A stretch of 42,765 bases of DNA from Victivallales bacterium (GCA_017417585.1 JAFPYX010000019.1:1-42765); one strand, 5' to 3'; shown: positions 14,721 through 23,785, counted from the first letter of the stretch. Numbers and translations: made by a program. Notes: generated by a model not told the origin, from the sequence alone.

Positions 14721-16720
14721 TGCTCAACTTCACCCGCGAACATTTCAGAGACTACCCGTATCGCACTCCGGCGAGCCACCGGGGCGACGAGGTGTCCGGC
14801 ACCGCGCTTTATCGGCGGTTCCTGCGGGACTACCTGTGGCCGAACCGCTGGTCGTTGTTGTTGAGCATCCTGCTGGTGGCCATCAATGCGAACTACTCGT
14901 ATATTATATCGTATTTGAACCGGGTGGCGGTGGACTCCATACTGGTGGTAGGCGGAGAGGCGAACGCGGCGTCTGCCGAAGGCGAGACCGTTCGCCTGAC
15001 CGCACGTGACCACACCCCTGCCGCGCGGAATCCCCCGACGGTCGGCACTGGGCGCCGCATTGAACAGGGCGTCCGCTTCACCAACCGGCCCGCCGAAGCC
15101 GGTCGCAAGCTTTTCCTTCTGGCGGTCATCTATATATGTACTCAAGTCGCCTTCAACTATCTAAGCAGGTGGGCGGCACGTCGTCAGATTTCCGTGAACC
15201 AGTCCATCTTGGGGAAATTGCGTGAGGATTTGCACCAGAAGGTGCTAGACCTCTCGCTCTCCTATCATCATCGGCTTGGTACGGGGCGATTGCTCTCACG
15301 CATTATGAGCGACACGGCGGCCGCGAAGAATGCGCTCAACGAGGTCATCAATGTGGGGACGCGCGGGGTCTCGATGCTGGTGGGCGGTGTTGCCATCCTG
15401 CTCATCGGCGATTGGCGCATTCTGGTGCTGCTGGGCGTGTGTGTGCCAGTCTTCATGTTGCTTCGCAAAAAGACCCGCCCTGAAGTTCAGCGCTTGCAAA
15501 TCGAGCAACGTCAGACCAATTCCTGCATCTATGGACTTGTTTCTCAAAAGATGGATGCCGTGAAGGCGGTTCAGTCCTATGGCCGTGAACATGGAGAGAT
15601 ACTGGCCTTCCACCGTCTGTCCAGCGCATATCTTCGGGATGCGGTTCGCGTGGAATGGTATTTCATGGTAACCAACTTCTGGACCTGGCTGATCGTGCAT
15701 TTGGTCAATTGCGTGATTTTCCTCTACGGCGGATATCTGGTGCTTCAGGGCAGGATGAGCCTGGGGAAGATGCTCTTCCTCCAGTCCACGTCGAATCTTC
15801 TCTTCCAGCCGGTCACCGATTTTACCCAGCTCTCTTTCATTCTCCAGCGTCTTCAGGTCGCGCTTGGACGGTGCTTCGGGGTGCTGGACGAGCCGATTGA
15901 AATCACTGAGGACCCCAGTGCTGTGCCATTTCCCTCGCCTATCCGGCAGGGGGTTGCCATCGAGCACCTTTCGTTCCAGTACCCCTCCGGCAGCGAGGCG
16001 AGCCTCACTCCGGAGGAGCGCGAGCGCAACCGAAATCGCTCCTCGCTGGTTCTTTCCGACGTGTCCCTCTTCGTGCCTGCCGGCCAATGGCTTTGCATCA
16101 TGGGGGCTTCGGGTTCCGGAAAGACTACCCTCCTGCACCTGCTGGCGAGGCTCTACACCCCCACGGAAGGCGTCATCCGCTATGACGGCGTGGATCTCCA
16201 AAAAATCCAGTTCGCTAGCCTCCGCGAAAAACTCGGCGTGGTTCCGCAGGAGGCGCAGATCTTCTCCGGCTCCATGCGGGACAATATCGCCTACGGATTC
16301 CCCAACGCCACCAACCGGCAGATTCTCAACGCCGCCGCCGCCGCGCAGATGCACGACTTCATCATGGAAATGCCTGTCCAATACGAGACGCTGATCGGCG
16401 AAAAGGGACAGTCTCTCTCCGGCGGGCAGCGGCAGCGCCTCTCCCTGGCACGCGCGTTGCTCACCAATCCCGAGGTGCTGCTGCTGGACGACTGCACCAG
16501 TGCGCTGGACGCCAACACTGAACGTAGAATCCAGGAGACCTTGACCAGCCAGCTGGCCGGCAAGACCGCCATCATGGTCTCGCAGCGCATCTCCATGGCC
16601 ATCCGTTGCCACCAGATCGCCGTGCTGACCGAAGGACGGGTCACCGAACTGGGAACCCATCAGGAACTGCTTGCCCTCGGAGGCTTCTACTCGAAACTCT
16701 TCCGCGAGCAGACCGAATGA
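14720..16720 (+). CDS. ABC exporter half-transporter with degenerate ATP site (subunit 2)
   Basis: A 666-aa partner of the preceding ABC protein, overlapping it by one base. The permease is followed by an ATPase with intact Walker A (GASGSGKTT) and signature LSGGQ, but Walker B reads LLLDDCTSALD with Asp591 in place of the catalytic Glu, and the H-loop reads VSQRIS with Gln622 in place of His. Paired with the LSVGQ signature of subunit 1, this builds one weak and one consensus ATP site, as in heterodimeric exporters such as TM287/288 and BmrCD. Between the first two helices an extra segment of about 50 residues (77-128), rich in Ala, Arg and Thr, projects to the periplasm. Confidence 0.93.
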   Translation: MLNFTREHFRDYPYRTPASHRGDEVSGTALYRRFLRDYLWPNRWSLLLSILLVAINANYSYIISYLNRVAVDSILVVGGEANAASAEGETVRLTARDHTPAARNPPTVGTGRRIEQGVRFTNRPAEAGRKLFLLAVIYICTQVAFNYLSRWAARRQISVNQSILGKLREDLHQKVLDLSLSYHHRLGTGRLLSRIMSDTAAAKNALNEVINVGTRGVSMLVGGVAILLIGDWRILVLLGVCVPVFMLLRKKTRPEVQRLQIEQRQTNSCIYGLVSQKMDAVKAVQSYGREHGEILAFHRLSSAYLRDAVRVEWYFMVTNFWTWLIVHLVNCVIFLYGGYLVLQGRMSLGKMLFLQSTSNLLFQPVTDFTQLSFILQRLQVALGRCFGVLDEPIEITEDPSAVPFPSPIRQGVAIEHLSFQYPSGSEASLTPEERERNRNRSSLVLSDVSLFVPAGQWLCIMGASGSGKTTLLHLLARLYTPTEGVIRYDGVDLQKIQFASLREKLGVVPQEAQIFSGSMRDNIAYGFPNATNRQILNAAAAAQMHDFIMEMPVQYETLIGEKGQSLSGGQRQRLSLARALLTNPEVLLLDDCTSALDANTERRIQETLTSQLAGKTAIMVSQRISMAIRCHQIAVLTEGRVTELGTHQELLALGGFYSKLFREQTE

Positions 16721-16764
16721 AGGCCCCGTCCCGCGCATTCTTGCGCGTGGTTCCATGGCAACTT

Positions 16765-16792
16765 TTGAAATTGGCTCTATAGTACTTATCAT
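16765..16792 (+). promoter_or_regulatory. Promoter of the amino-acid importer operon
   Basis: TTGAAA at 16765-16770 and TATCAT at 16787-16792 are 16 bp apart, each one base from consensus. Transcription would start near 16799, giving a leader of about 200 nt before ATG 17001. The leader has GC-rich segments (around 16835-16900) but I found no known riboswitch or attenuator in it. Confidence 0.55.
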
Positions 16793-17000
16793 ACTGAAGG
16801 AAGGCCAGACGTGCCATGGCCTTGATGCGACCTCTTGAAATGCAGGCCCGGAGGGAGACCTTTCCATTCAAGGTTTCCCCGCCGGCGGCAATTCTCCGCA
16901 TTTTTCCATGGGCTGGCCTCAAGGCAAGCGCCTTTCCCACCGGACGCAGACCGAGAATGCGTCCCCTTGTCAATCCCCAAATTCCGTTAATAGCAAAACC

Positions 17001-17792
17001 ATGAAAATCTGGAAATCCTTTGCAATTCTCCTGTGTTCTTTGATGTCCTTGGCTTTCTTTTCCGGCTGTGGCAAAAATGGCGACACCACGAAGCTGGTGA
17101 TGGCCACCAACGCCGAGTTCCCGCCTTTTGAGTTCAAGGCGGAGGACGGATCGTTCCAGGGCATCGACATCGAGATCATGAAGCACATTTGCGAGCGGAC
17201 TGGCCGGGAACTTGTAGTCGAGGACATCGCGTTCGACTCCATCATCCCATCCGTGACCTCCGGAAAGGCCCACTGCGGCGTCGCCGGAATGACCATCACC
17301 GAGGACCGGCTGCGCAACGTGGACTTCACTACGCCGTATTACGAGGCATTCCAGGTGATCGTCGTGCCCAAAGGCAGTGCCATCCAGGGCGCGGACGACC
17401 TCAAGGGCAAGCGCATCGGCGTGCAGACCGGCACCACCGGCGACACTTTGGCCTCTGACATTGAAGGCGCGGACATGAACCGCTTCGGCAAGGGCGCCGA
17501 GGCAATTCTCGCGCTGACTCAGAACAAGGTGGACGCCGTGGTCATCGACAACGAGCCGGCCAAGGCCTTCGTCGCGAAAAATTCCGACAAGCTCGTCATC
17601 CTGGAGGAGCCGCTCACCAAAGAGTCCTATGCGATGGCGGTCAGGAAAGGCAACGATGAACTGCTGTCCCTGCTGAATACCCAGATTGAACTCATGATGG
17701 CTGACGGCACGATGGCCGCCATCCGAGCCAAGTACGAGGGCACCGCCGAGGAGGAAACCGCGGCCACGCCTTCAGCCCCTGCCGCGGAGTAA
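17001..17792 (+). CDS. Polar amino-acid ABC transporter substrate-binding lipoprotein
   Basis: A 263-aa extracytoplasmic solute-binding protein of family 3 (SBP_bac_3). The signal peptide ends in the lipobox FSGC with C23 as lipidated Cys. The ligand pocket keeps the family anchors: PPFEFKAEDGSFQGIDIEI, GMTITEDR with Arg103 for the ligand carboxylate, FTTPYYEAFQ, and AVVIDNEPA with Asp183 for the alpha-amino group. An L-amino acid such as Gln, Arg or His is expected, though the specificity cannot be read. A Glu/Ala/Pro tail ends the protein. ATG 17001 is chosen because it gives a proper lipoprotein signal. It heads the operon with permease and ATPase. Confidence 0.93.
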   Translation: MKIWKSFAILLCSLMSLAFFSGCGKNGDTTKLVMATNAEFPPFEFKAEDGSFQGIDIEIMKHICERTGRELVVEDIAFDSIIPSVTSGKAHCGVAGMTITEDRLRNVDFTTPYYEAFQVIVVPKGSAIQGADDLKGKRIGVQTGTTGDTLASDIEGADMNRFGKGAEAILALTQNKVDAVVIDNEPAKAFVAKNSDKLVILEEPLTKESYAMAVRKGNDELLSLLNTQIELMMADGTMAAIRAKYEGTAEEETAATPSAPAAE

Positions 17793-17805
17793 TTTGAGTC
17801 TTTGA

Positions 17806-18579
17806 ATGGGGTCGGCCATGCACGGCATACTTGAATGGTGGCACGGGACTTCCCTCGGGGCGAAGGGCATCCTTGAATGGTGGCGGGAGGCCTTCCAGAC
17901 TTTCGGGGAGAAGTTCTCCCAGAATTTCCTGGAGGCGGGACGCTGGCGGCTGCTGGCGGACGGATTTCTGACCACCTTGGAGATCACCATCGGCGCCGTG
18001 CTGGTCGGGCTTCTGATCGGCTTTGTGGTGGCTGTGGTCCGCACCACCCATGACAAGACCGGCCGCCTCAAGTTTCTGAACTTCCTGGCGAAGGTCTTCC
18101 TGACGGTCATCCGCGGCACCCCCACGATGGTTCAGCTGCTGATCATCTACTTCGTCATCTTCGCATCCATCAACGTGGACAAGTTGCTGGTGGCGGTCAT
18201 CGCCTTCGGCATCAACTCCGGCGCCTACACCGCCGAAATCATCCGGGCCGGGCTGATGGCGGTGGACAAAGGACAGTATGAGGCGGGCGCAAGCCTGGGG
18301 CTGAACTATTACCAGACGATGACGCGCATCATTGTCCCCCAGGCCTTCAAGACCATCCTGCCCGCCTTGGGGAATGAACTTATCGTGCTGCTCAAGGAGA
18401 CTTCCATCTCCGGATACATCGCGATGCAGGACCTCACCAAGGGCGGCGACATCATCCGAAGTCAGACCTACGATGCCTTCATGCCGTTGCTGGCCGTCGC
18501 CGCGATCTACCTGCTCTGCGTCTGCTTCCTGAGCTGGTGTGTGACGCGGATGGAGAGGAGGCTGAAGCGCAATGAGTAA
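17806..18579 (+). CDS. Amino-acid ABC transporter permease (HisM/GlnP family)
   Basis: A 257-aa inner-membrane permease of the polar amino-acid family. After an amphipathic N-terminus of about 45 residues come membrane helices starting with [21 protein letters not shown], the conserved segment [16 protein letters not shown], and the EAA loop [20 protein letters not shown] followed by [14 protein letters not shown], which docks on the ATPase. A dimer of this subunit forms the channel. It lies 13 bp after the binding-protein gene and overlaps the ATPase gene by 8 bp. Confidence 0.93.
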   Translation: MGSAMHGILEWWHGTSLGAKGILEWWREAFQTFGEKFSQNFLEAGRWRLLADGFLTTLEITIGAVLVGLLIGFVVAVVRTTHDKTGRLKFLNFLAKVFLTVIRGTPTMVQLLIIYFVIFASINVDKLLVAVIAFGINSGAYTAEIIRAGLMAVDKGQYEAGASLGLNYYQTMTRIIVPQAFKTILPALGNELIVLLKETSISGYIAMQDLTKGGDIIRSQTYDAFMPLLAVAAIYLLCVCFLSWCVTRMERRLKRNE

Positions 18580-19315
18580 CGATCCCAAGCCCATCCTTCG
18601 CGCCGTGAATCTGGTCAAGAAGTACCCCAGCGTACTGGCGCTCGACCACGTCTCCTGCGAAATCTTCCCTCGGGAGGTCGTCTGCATCGTCGGCCCCTCC
18701 GGTTCCGGGAAAAGCACCTTCATCCGATGCATGAATCTCATGGACGAACCGACGGAAGGCGAAGTCTGGTTCAAGGATGAGCAAATCAATGCCAAGGGGA
18801 CGGACATCAACCGCATTCGGCAGCATATCGGGATGGTGTTCCAGCATTTCAATCTCTTCCCGCATCTGACGGTGCGGCGGAACATCACTCTTGCGCCCAC
18901 GCTTCTCGGCCTCAAGTCCGCAGACGAGGCCAATGCGGATGCGGACCGGCTGCTGGAACGGATTGGCTTGCGCGAAAAGGCCGATGCCTACCCGGGACAG
19001 CTTTCCGGGGGCCAGAAGCAGCGCATCGCCATCGTGAGGGCACTGGCCATGAATCCGGAGGTGCTGCTCTTTGACGAACCGACCAGCGCGCTGGACCCCG
19101 AGATGGTCGGCGAAGTCCTGCAGGTGATGAAGGACCTCGCCAAGGCGGGCATGACCATGGCCGTCGTCACCCACGAGATGGGCTTCGCCAGGGAGGTCGC
19201 CAGCCGCGTGCTCTTCATGGATCATGGCCGTCTCGTCGAGGAGAACCCCCCGCAGAAGTTCTTCAGTTCCCCGAAGTCTCCGCGCCTTCGGGATTTTCTT
19301 TCCAAAGTGTTGTGA
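18572..19315 (+). CDS. Amino-acid ABC transporter ATP-binding protein (GlnQ/HisP family)
   Basis: A 247-aa ATPase that drives the importer. It has Walker [10 protein letters not shown], a Q-loop ([14 protein letters not shown]), signature LSGGQKQR, Walker [15 protein letters not shown] and the H-loop VTHEM. The sequence [13 protein letters not shown] is typical of the polar amino-acid uptake ATPases. Its start overlaps the permease stop by 8 bp (ATGAGTAA), which supports coupled translation. Confidence 0.95.
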   Translation: MSNDPKPILRAVNLVKKYPSVLALDHVSCEIFPREVVCIVGPSGSGKSTFIRCMNLMDEPTEGEVWFKDEQINAKGTDINRIRQHIGMVFQHFNLFPHLTVRRNITLAPTLLGLKSADEANADADRLLERIGLREKADAYPGQLSGGQKQRIAIVRALAMNPEVLLFDEPTSALDPEMVGEVLQVMKDLAKAGMTMAVVTHEMGFAREVASRVLFMDHGRLVEENPPQKFFSSPKSPRLRDFLSKVL

Positions 19316-19371
19316 AGGCGTTCATTCGTCTTGTTTGAAAAATGCCGCAACAAACGAAAAATCAGTCCATT

Positions 19372-20136
19372 ATGAAATACACTGCATTGACGCTGGCTGG
19401 GCTTTTGCTCTTCAGTCTGGTTTCCTGCGCCCCGGAAGAGGAACCCGATTCCACGGTCCAAGATTACACTGCCGGAGTGGTTCTTACCGGAAGGCCGTAT
19501 GCTTTTCTGGATGAAAATGGCGAGCTGAGGGGGCTTGAACCGGAGCTTCTTCAGAGGATGTGCGAGAACAGCAGGGACAATTTGGAATTGAAGGTGGTGA
19601 CGGAAGAGGAGGCGTACCAGGGTCTGATGGATGGAAGTCTCTCCATCGCCATTGGGCGTTTTATACGCCAGACCCCGGAAGAGGAAGGTGCGGCGATCCA
19701 CTATTCGGATCACTATCTGACGATTTACCAGACGGTGCTGGTGCCAACCAACTCGGACATCAAGAATCTGGATGACCTGGAAGGCTACCGGGTGGGGGTC
19801 CAGGAGGGGTCGGCCGGTGACGAGGCGCTCTCTGCGCGAAAGGGTGTCTTCGTAAGGCGCTATAAGCATGGCGACGAGGCTGTCGAGGCGTTGCTGAAGG
19901 GCGACATCGAAGCGGTGGTGATGGGAAACATCCTCGCTGAGGATTATCTGACACGCCATGAAGAAGAACTGAATGAACTGGGGATTCGGCTGGGGACGAA
20001 GGAATACGCCATTCTTTCCAAGGAAAGCACCATAGCCTGGCTATTCAATTCCAGCCTCGCACGTGCGCGCGGGTCGGGCTTAGTGACTGAACTGCTGAAG
20101 AAGTACCACGAGGATTTTGTGCGGGACGACCAATGA
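19372..20136 (+). CDS. Divergent substrate-binding lipoprotein (SBP_bac_3) of the importer operon
   Basis: A 254-aa second binding protein of family 3, 56 bp after the ATPase gene. The lipoprotein signal ends LVSC with C19. The fold is recognisable from GRPYAFLDENGELRGLEPEL, DLEGYRVGVQEGSAGD and the hinge segments, but both amino-acid anchors are replaced: in the alignment to the first binding protein Arg103 corresponds to Glu104 (RQTPEE) and Asp183 to Gly185 (VVMGNILAE). It may therefore bind a different ligand, or act as a modifier or sensor. ATG 19372 gives the best signal peptide; another ATG lies 30 bp upstream. Confidence 0.85.
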   Translation: MKYTALTLAGLLLFSLVSCAPEEEPDSTVQDYTAGVVLTGRPYAFLDENGELRGLEPELLQRMCENSRDNLELKVVTEEEAYQGLMDGSLSIAIGRFIRQTPEEEGAAIHYSDHYLTIYQTVLVPTNSDIKNLDDLEGYRVGVQEGSAGDEALSARKGVFVRRYKHGDEAVEALLKGDIEAVVMGNILAEDYLTRHEEELNELGIRLGTKEYAILSKESTIAWLFNSSLARARGSGLVTELLKKYHEDFVRDDQ

Positions 20137-20226
20137 GGTGAAGCGGGCATGGGGGAGAGCGGCGATCGATTAACGGGATGAAATGCCTTGGCGGCGCCCC
20201 CCTTGCCCCTTTGGGAGTTGTTGCAT

Positions 20227-21207
20227 ATGTCTGAACTAATTACAAAACATCAATCCAAAGCCATCTCGCTCTATCAGATTCCAGACGGGAGAAAGGTAGA
20301 GGCGTTTATCGTCTCCACGCCGCAGACACGTCGCATTTCCAACGATCCCACCTGCGCGGGAGTGGAATACACGGATCTTCTGGAACAGGCGTGCAGCGAG
20401 GTCTTCAAGCTGCAGCCCGTGGTCCTGTCAGAGCAGGAGACCGTGGTGGTCAATATCCTGCGCGGCGGATTGAACTACGGTCTTCGCCAGGCAATCGCGC
20501 GGGCATACGGATGGCGCAACCACACCACCTGTTTCATCAGTGCGCAGAGGGCGCGCAACGCGGGGGATTCGGAATCCTGGCATATCACCGAAAACGACTA
20601 CGAGAAGGTCTATTTCCCGGAGACTGCCAGCCTGGTTATCGGCGACGTCGTGGCCACGGGCACCAGCCTTCGCTACGCGCTTCAGGAACTTCTTCGCAGT
20701 GCGGTGGAGCAGAAGGTCCGTCTCCGGAACATCCTCTTTTTTACGTTCGGCGGCGAAAAGGCCGGGGAAATCCTGGAAGAGATTGACGGCGAGTGCCGCC
20801 GGCTCTTCCCGGACTACGGGCAGACCGCGCTCTTCTATCTGGAGGGACGATTCACCTGCGCCCAGCTGGATACTCCGCTCTCCGTGCGGCTTACCGGAAC
20901 CGACCTCCTGCGCTGGCATGCGCTCATGGCGCCGGAATTCATCGAATCCCAATACGAAAACCCCTCCTACCCCCTCGAACGCTGCACCATCTACGACGCC
21001 GGCTCGCGGGCCTTCTGGGTGCGAGAGTACGTCGCCGACGTGATTGGCTACTGGCGCCAGAACCTCCAGTTCGCCGAACACGGCATGACCTTCTTCGACC
21101 TCCTTGCCGAGCGCTTCCCCGAACTGGATGCCAGCCGCTTCCCTGCCGACACCGACTTGCGGCAAATCGCCTTGAAACAACTTGACTTGATGGAAAAACT
21201 CGCATAG
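20227..21207 (+). CDS. Phosphoribosyltransferase-like protein
   Basis: A 326-aa protein with a type I phosphoribosyltransferase fold. The PRPP-binding motif is SLVIGDVVATGTSLRYAL at about residues 134-151, and VVNILRGGLNYGLRQAIA resembles the first catalytic loop that binds pyrophosphate. Family members join a nucleobase (uracil, orotate, purine) to PRPP. At 326 aa it is longer than single-domain enzymes (about 180-230 aa); the extra C-terminal part (about 220-326) has no recognised domain. The next gene is a CodB-like nucleobase permease, which supports a salvage role. Start: GGGAG at 20213-20217 is 9 bp before ATG 20227. Confidence 0.75.
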   Translation: MSELITKHQSKAISLYQIPDGRKVEAFIVSTPQTRRISNDPTCAGVEYTDLLEQACSEVFKLQPVVLSEQETVVVNILRGGLNYGLRQAIARAYGWRNHTTCFISAQRARNAGDSESWHITENDYEKVYFPETASLVIGDVVATGTSLRYALQELLRSAVEQKVRLRNILFFTFGGEKAGEILEEIDGECRRLFPDYGQTALFYLEGRFTCAQLDTPLSVRLTGTDLLRWHALMAPEFIESQYENPSYPLERCTIYDAGSRAFWVREYVADVIGYWRQNLQFAEHGMTFFDLLAERFPELDASRFPADTDLRQIALKQLDLMEKLA

Positions 21208-21273
21208 GGGCCGGAATAGCCTGATAAGCCGGAATGCCCCAGATGGCCTGAAAATCACCCTTTAACCTATACC

Positions 21274-21315
21274 TTCTCATTTCTCACCTCTCACCTCTCA
21301 CCTCCCACCTCCCTT
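21274..21315 (+). repeat. Six-unit heptamer tandem repeat before the permease gene
   Basis: Six consecutive pyrimidine-rich 7-bp units (TTCTCAT, TTCTCAC, CTCTCAC twice, CTCCCAC, CTCCCTT) end 9 bp before ATG 21325. No purine-rich ribosome site is present. The position, strand and unit length match the arrays at 10874 and 11749. The preceding 21208-21260 contains an imperfect duplication around CCGGAAT. Confidence 0.8.
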
Positions 21316-21324
21316 CTTCAATTT

Positions 21325-22629
21325 ATGGCAACAGAACCCTTGAAAAACAGTGGCGACTTTGAACAAGGCGCCGTTCCGCAGACCAGTCGCCGCGGCTTCT
21401 GGTCGATGCTTGTCGTGATGCTGGGCTTCACCTTCTTCTCCGCGTCCATGTTCATTGGCGGCGATTTAGGCGCCGGGATGACCTTCACGGGGTTGCTCTG
21501 GGCAATCCTGGCGGGCAACCTGATTCTGGGCGCCTACACCGGCACGCTGGCCTTCATGGCCGCCAGGACCGGCAACTCCGTGCACATCCTTTCCCGCTAT
21601 GCCTTCGGCGAACGCGGCTCCTATCTGCCCAGCGCATTGCTGGCCTTCACCCAGATCGGTTGGTTTGGCGTGGGCATCGCGATGTTTGCCCTGCCGGTGC
21701 AGAAGTGGTTGGAAAGTCGCGGGATGATCCAGCCGGACAACACTGGTGCACTATGGGCAATCGTGCTTGTCACCGGCATCCTGATGACCTCCACCGCCTA
21801 CTTCGGCATTCGAAGCCTTACCGTCCTGTCCTTTATCGCGGTTCCCGCCATCATTATCCTGGGTTGCTGGTCCAGCGGCATCGTCCTCTTCGGGAAGAGT
21901 GGCATCGGTCTGTCGGGACTCCTGGCCGTGCAGCCCAAACCCGACGCGGCCATCGGAGCCACCCTGGCCATCGCCATGTCCATCGGCTCCTTCATCTCCG
22001 GCGGCACCTGCACGCCCGACTTCGTGCGCTTCTCCAAAGGCCCGAAGGTCGCCGTCTGGACCACCATCATCGCCTTCTTCCTGGGCAACTCCCTGATGTT
22101 CCTCTTCGGCGCCATCGGCACCATGGGCTGCGGAATGCCAGACATTTCCAACGTCTTGGAAAGCCAGGGGCTCCTGGTCTTCGCCATCCTCGCCCTCGGA
22201 CTCAACATCTGGACCACCAACGACAACGCCATCTACACCTCCGGCCTGGGCCTCTCCAACATCACCGGCGTGCCCAAGCGCTTCACCGTGCTCTTCAACG
22301 GCCTTCTGGGCACCGTGCTGGCCATCTGGCTCAACAACCACTTCGTTGGCTATTTGAAATTCCTTAATCGCCTCATCCCGCCGGTGGGCGCCATCCTCAT
22401 CACCGACTTCTTCGTGCGGCATGCGGGCAAGTATACCGAGGCGAAAGACGCCAAGTTCGTGGATGTCAACTGGCCTGCCGTGGTCGCCTGGGCCATCGGC
22501 TGCGGAGTCGCCTTCATCCCCGCCGGCATTGAAGCGCTCAACGGAATGGCCGCCGCCGCCGCGGTGTACATCTTCCTCTCCATCGCCGTCCAATACTTCA
22601 AAGACCATCCGTACGATGGTCAAAAATGA
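21325..22629 (+). CDS. CodB-like cytosine/nucleobase permease (NCS1 family)
   Basis: A 434-aa inner-membrane symporter of the NCS1 family, closest by appearance to cytosine permease CodB. About twelve membrane helices are visible. Landmarks include the N-terminal RRGFWSMLVVMLGFTFFSASM, the segment FMAARTGNSVHILSRYAFGERGSY, and SFISGGTCTPDFVRFSKGPK, matching the conserved central segment of the family, followed by GLNIWTTNDNAIYTSGLGL. It probably imports cytosine or a related base with Na+ or H+. It follows the phosphoribosyltransferase gene by 117 bp; no deaminase is nearby, so conversion of the base is not explained by this window. Confidence 0.88.
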   Translation: MATEPLKNSGDFEQGAVPQTSRRGFWSMLVVMLGFTFFSASMFIGGDLGAGMTFTGLLWAILAGNLILGAYTGTLAFMAARTGNSVHILSRYAFGERGSYLPSALLAFTQIGWFGVGIAMFALPVQKWLESRGMIQPDNTGALWAIVLVTGILMTSTAYFGIRSLTVLSFIAVPAIIILGCWSSGIVLFGKSGIGLSGLLAVQPKPDAAIGATLAIAMSIGSFISGGTCTPDFVRFSKGPKVAVWTTIIAFFLGNSLMFLFGAIGTMGCGMPDISNVLESQGLLVFAILALGLNIWTTNDNAIYTSGLGLSNITGVPKRFTVLFNGLLGTVLAIWLNNHFVGYLKFLNRLIPPVGAILITDFFVRHAGKYTEAKDAKFVDVNWPAVVAWAIGCGVAFIPAGIEALNGMAAAAAVYIFLSIAVQYFKDHPYDGQK

Positions 22630-22700
22630 TTTCTTTCCCTGCGTGACAGGCTTTTCGCAGATGCGCTCTCTCCTGGAAGAACAAATTTTTTCAAATACAC

Positions 22701-22729
22701 TTGTTTTTGGATGAATTGTTTCTTACAAT
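22701..22729 (+). promoter_or_regulatory. Promoter of the second pseudopilin gene
   Basis: TTGTTT (22701-22706) and TACAAT (22724-22729) are 17 bp apart. The -10 element is one base from consensus, while the -35 matches only TTG. The leader to ATG 22835 would be about 100 nt of AT-rich sequence. Confidence 0.45.
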
Positions 22730-22834
22730 TAGGGAAAGAGCAATCCCAAGAACGCTCGAAAACTGAAATTTGAATCAACAATACAATTTGTTTTTACATT
22801 CCGTACCTAAAAAGTCTAACTGAGGTTAAACAAA

Positions 22835-23662
22835 ATGCGCAAATCATTCACCCTGATTGAACTCTTGGTGGTTATCGCCATCATCGCGATTCTGGCTGGC
22901 ATGCTGCTGCCCGCCCTCTCCAAGGCCCGTGAGAAGGCCCGTGCCATCTCCTGCATCAACAACCTGAAGCAGATTGCCCTGGGCGACATCATGTACTCCA
23001 ACGACTTCGACGACTTCTTCCTGCCCGGCAAGTGGGGCAAGGGCCGTTTCGTCGACTCCGACGGCAACACCTTCAGCTCTGACAACCAGTACTGGCAGTG
23101 CTGGAACTACGCCACCATGGGCACCAAGTTCGAGACCACCCTGGCCCTCTGCCAGAAAGGCGAAGCCGCCCACAAGCTCTTCCAGTGCCCGTCCCTGGCC
23201 AAGGCCTACGCGAAGGACAGCGACTGGGCCAAGCGCCCGGGCACCGGCTATGCCGCGAACGGCTCCATCCACTTCACCAGCCAGTACTGCTCCGGCACCA
23301 ACGACGGTGGTGATGGCGCGGGCACTGAAGCCAACGGCGGCATGTGGAACAACTGGCGCAAGACCATCCAGGCCAAGAGCCCGGATCTGCTGATGCTCTA
23401 TTGGGACCGCAACTGCCAGGCCGGTATCGGTGGTTCTTGGCAGCTCTACCACTTCTGGAAGACCTCCGGCGGCCCCGCCACCATCATCGAGGCGACCTCC
23501 GCCCGTCACAGCAAGTTCGGTAACGTCGCCTTCTCCGATGGCCACGCCGCCGCCACGATGACCCTCAAGGACTGGGACGACCTGGAGAAGACCCAGACCA
23601 ACAGCGATACTATGAAGAAGGGTATCCTCGACAAGGTTCACGCCACCATTCCGATTCAGTAA
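22835..23662 (+). CDS. Prepilin-type N-terminal domain protein (pseudopilin), H-X9-DG type
   Basis: A 275-aa relative of the protein at 224. The leader is MRKS, then [17 protein letters not shown] and [19 protein letters not shown]. The C-terminal signature is [15 protein letters not shown] (about residues 227-241). As in the first copy, Ser precedes the cleavage site in place of Gly. Codon choice is strikingly uniform (ATC, AAG, CTG, GGC, ACC), more so than in the first pseudopilin, which suggests strong expression. Its own promoter and a strong terminator enclose it. Secretion and assembly as a pseudopilus subunit or surface protein are expected; the precise role is unknown. Confidence 0.9.
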   Translation: MRKSFTLIELLVVIAIIAILAGMLLPALSKAREKARAISCINNLKQIALGDIMYSNDFDDFFLPGKWGKGRFVDSDGNTFSSDNQYWQCWNYATMGTKFETTLALCQKGEAAHKLFQCPSLAKAYAKDSDWAKRPGTGYAANGSIHFTSQYCSGTNDGGDGAGTEANGGMWNNWRKTIQAKSPDLLMLYWDRNCQAGIGGSWQLYHFWKTSGGPATIIEATSARHSKFGNVAFSDGHAAATMTLKDWDDLEKTQTNSDTMKKGILDKVHATIPIQ

Positions 23663-23689
23663 TCTCATAGAGATTAGCTGAAAACAATC

Positions 23690-23736
23690 ACCGCGCCACG
23701 GCTTGCCAAAGCAGGTCGGGGCGCGGTTTTTGTTTT
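23690..23736 (+). terminator. Rho-independent terminator after the second pseudopilin
   Basis: ACCGCGCC (23690-23697) pairs perfectly with GGCGCGGT (23720-23727), followed by TTTTGTTTT. It is one of the strongest terminators in the window. Confidence 0.88.
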
Positions 23737-23741
23737 CGTGC

Positions 23742-23777
23742 TTCTAGATTTGCTAGCACTTCTAGCTAATGCTATAT
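23742..23777 (+). repeat. Nonamer-phased TTCTAG repeat
   Basis: Four 9-bp units in phase (TTCTAGATT, TGCTAGCAC, TTCTAGCTA, ATGCTATAT) lie directly after the terminator T-tract and 9 bp before ATG 23786. The same unit type recurs at 30901, again directly behind a terminator. Confidence 0.55.
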
Positions 23778-23785
23778 TTCCCGCC

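Noticed and set aside
15296..16867. Open frame of 523 codons on the minus strand
   Set aside because: Antisense to ABC subunit 2, which has all its family motifs on the plus strand.
16793..17000. Long leader of the amino-acid importer considered as a riboswitch
   Set aside because: I could not draw a convincing closed multi-helix fold or match lysine, glycine or SAM aptamer motifs.
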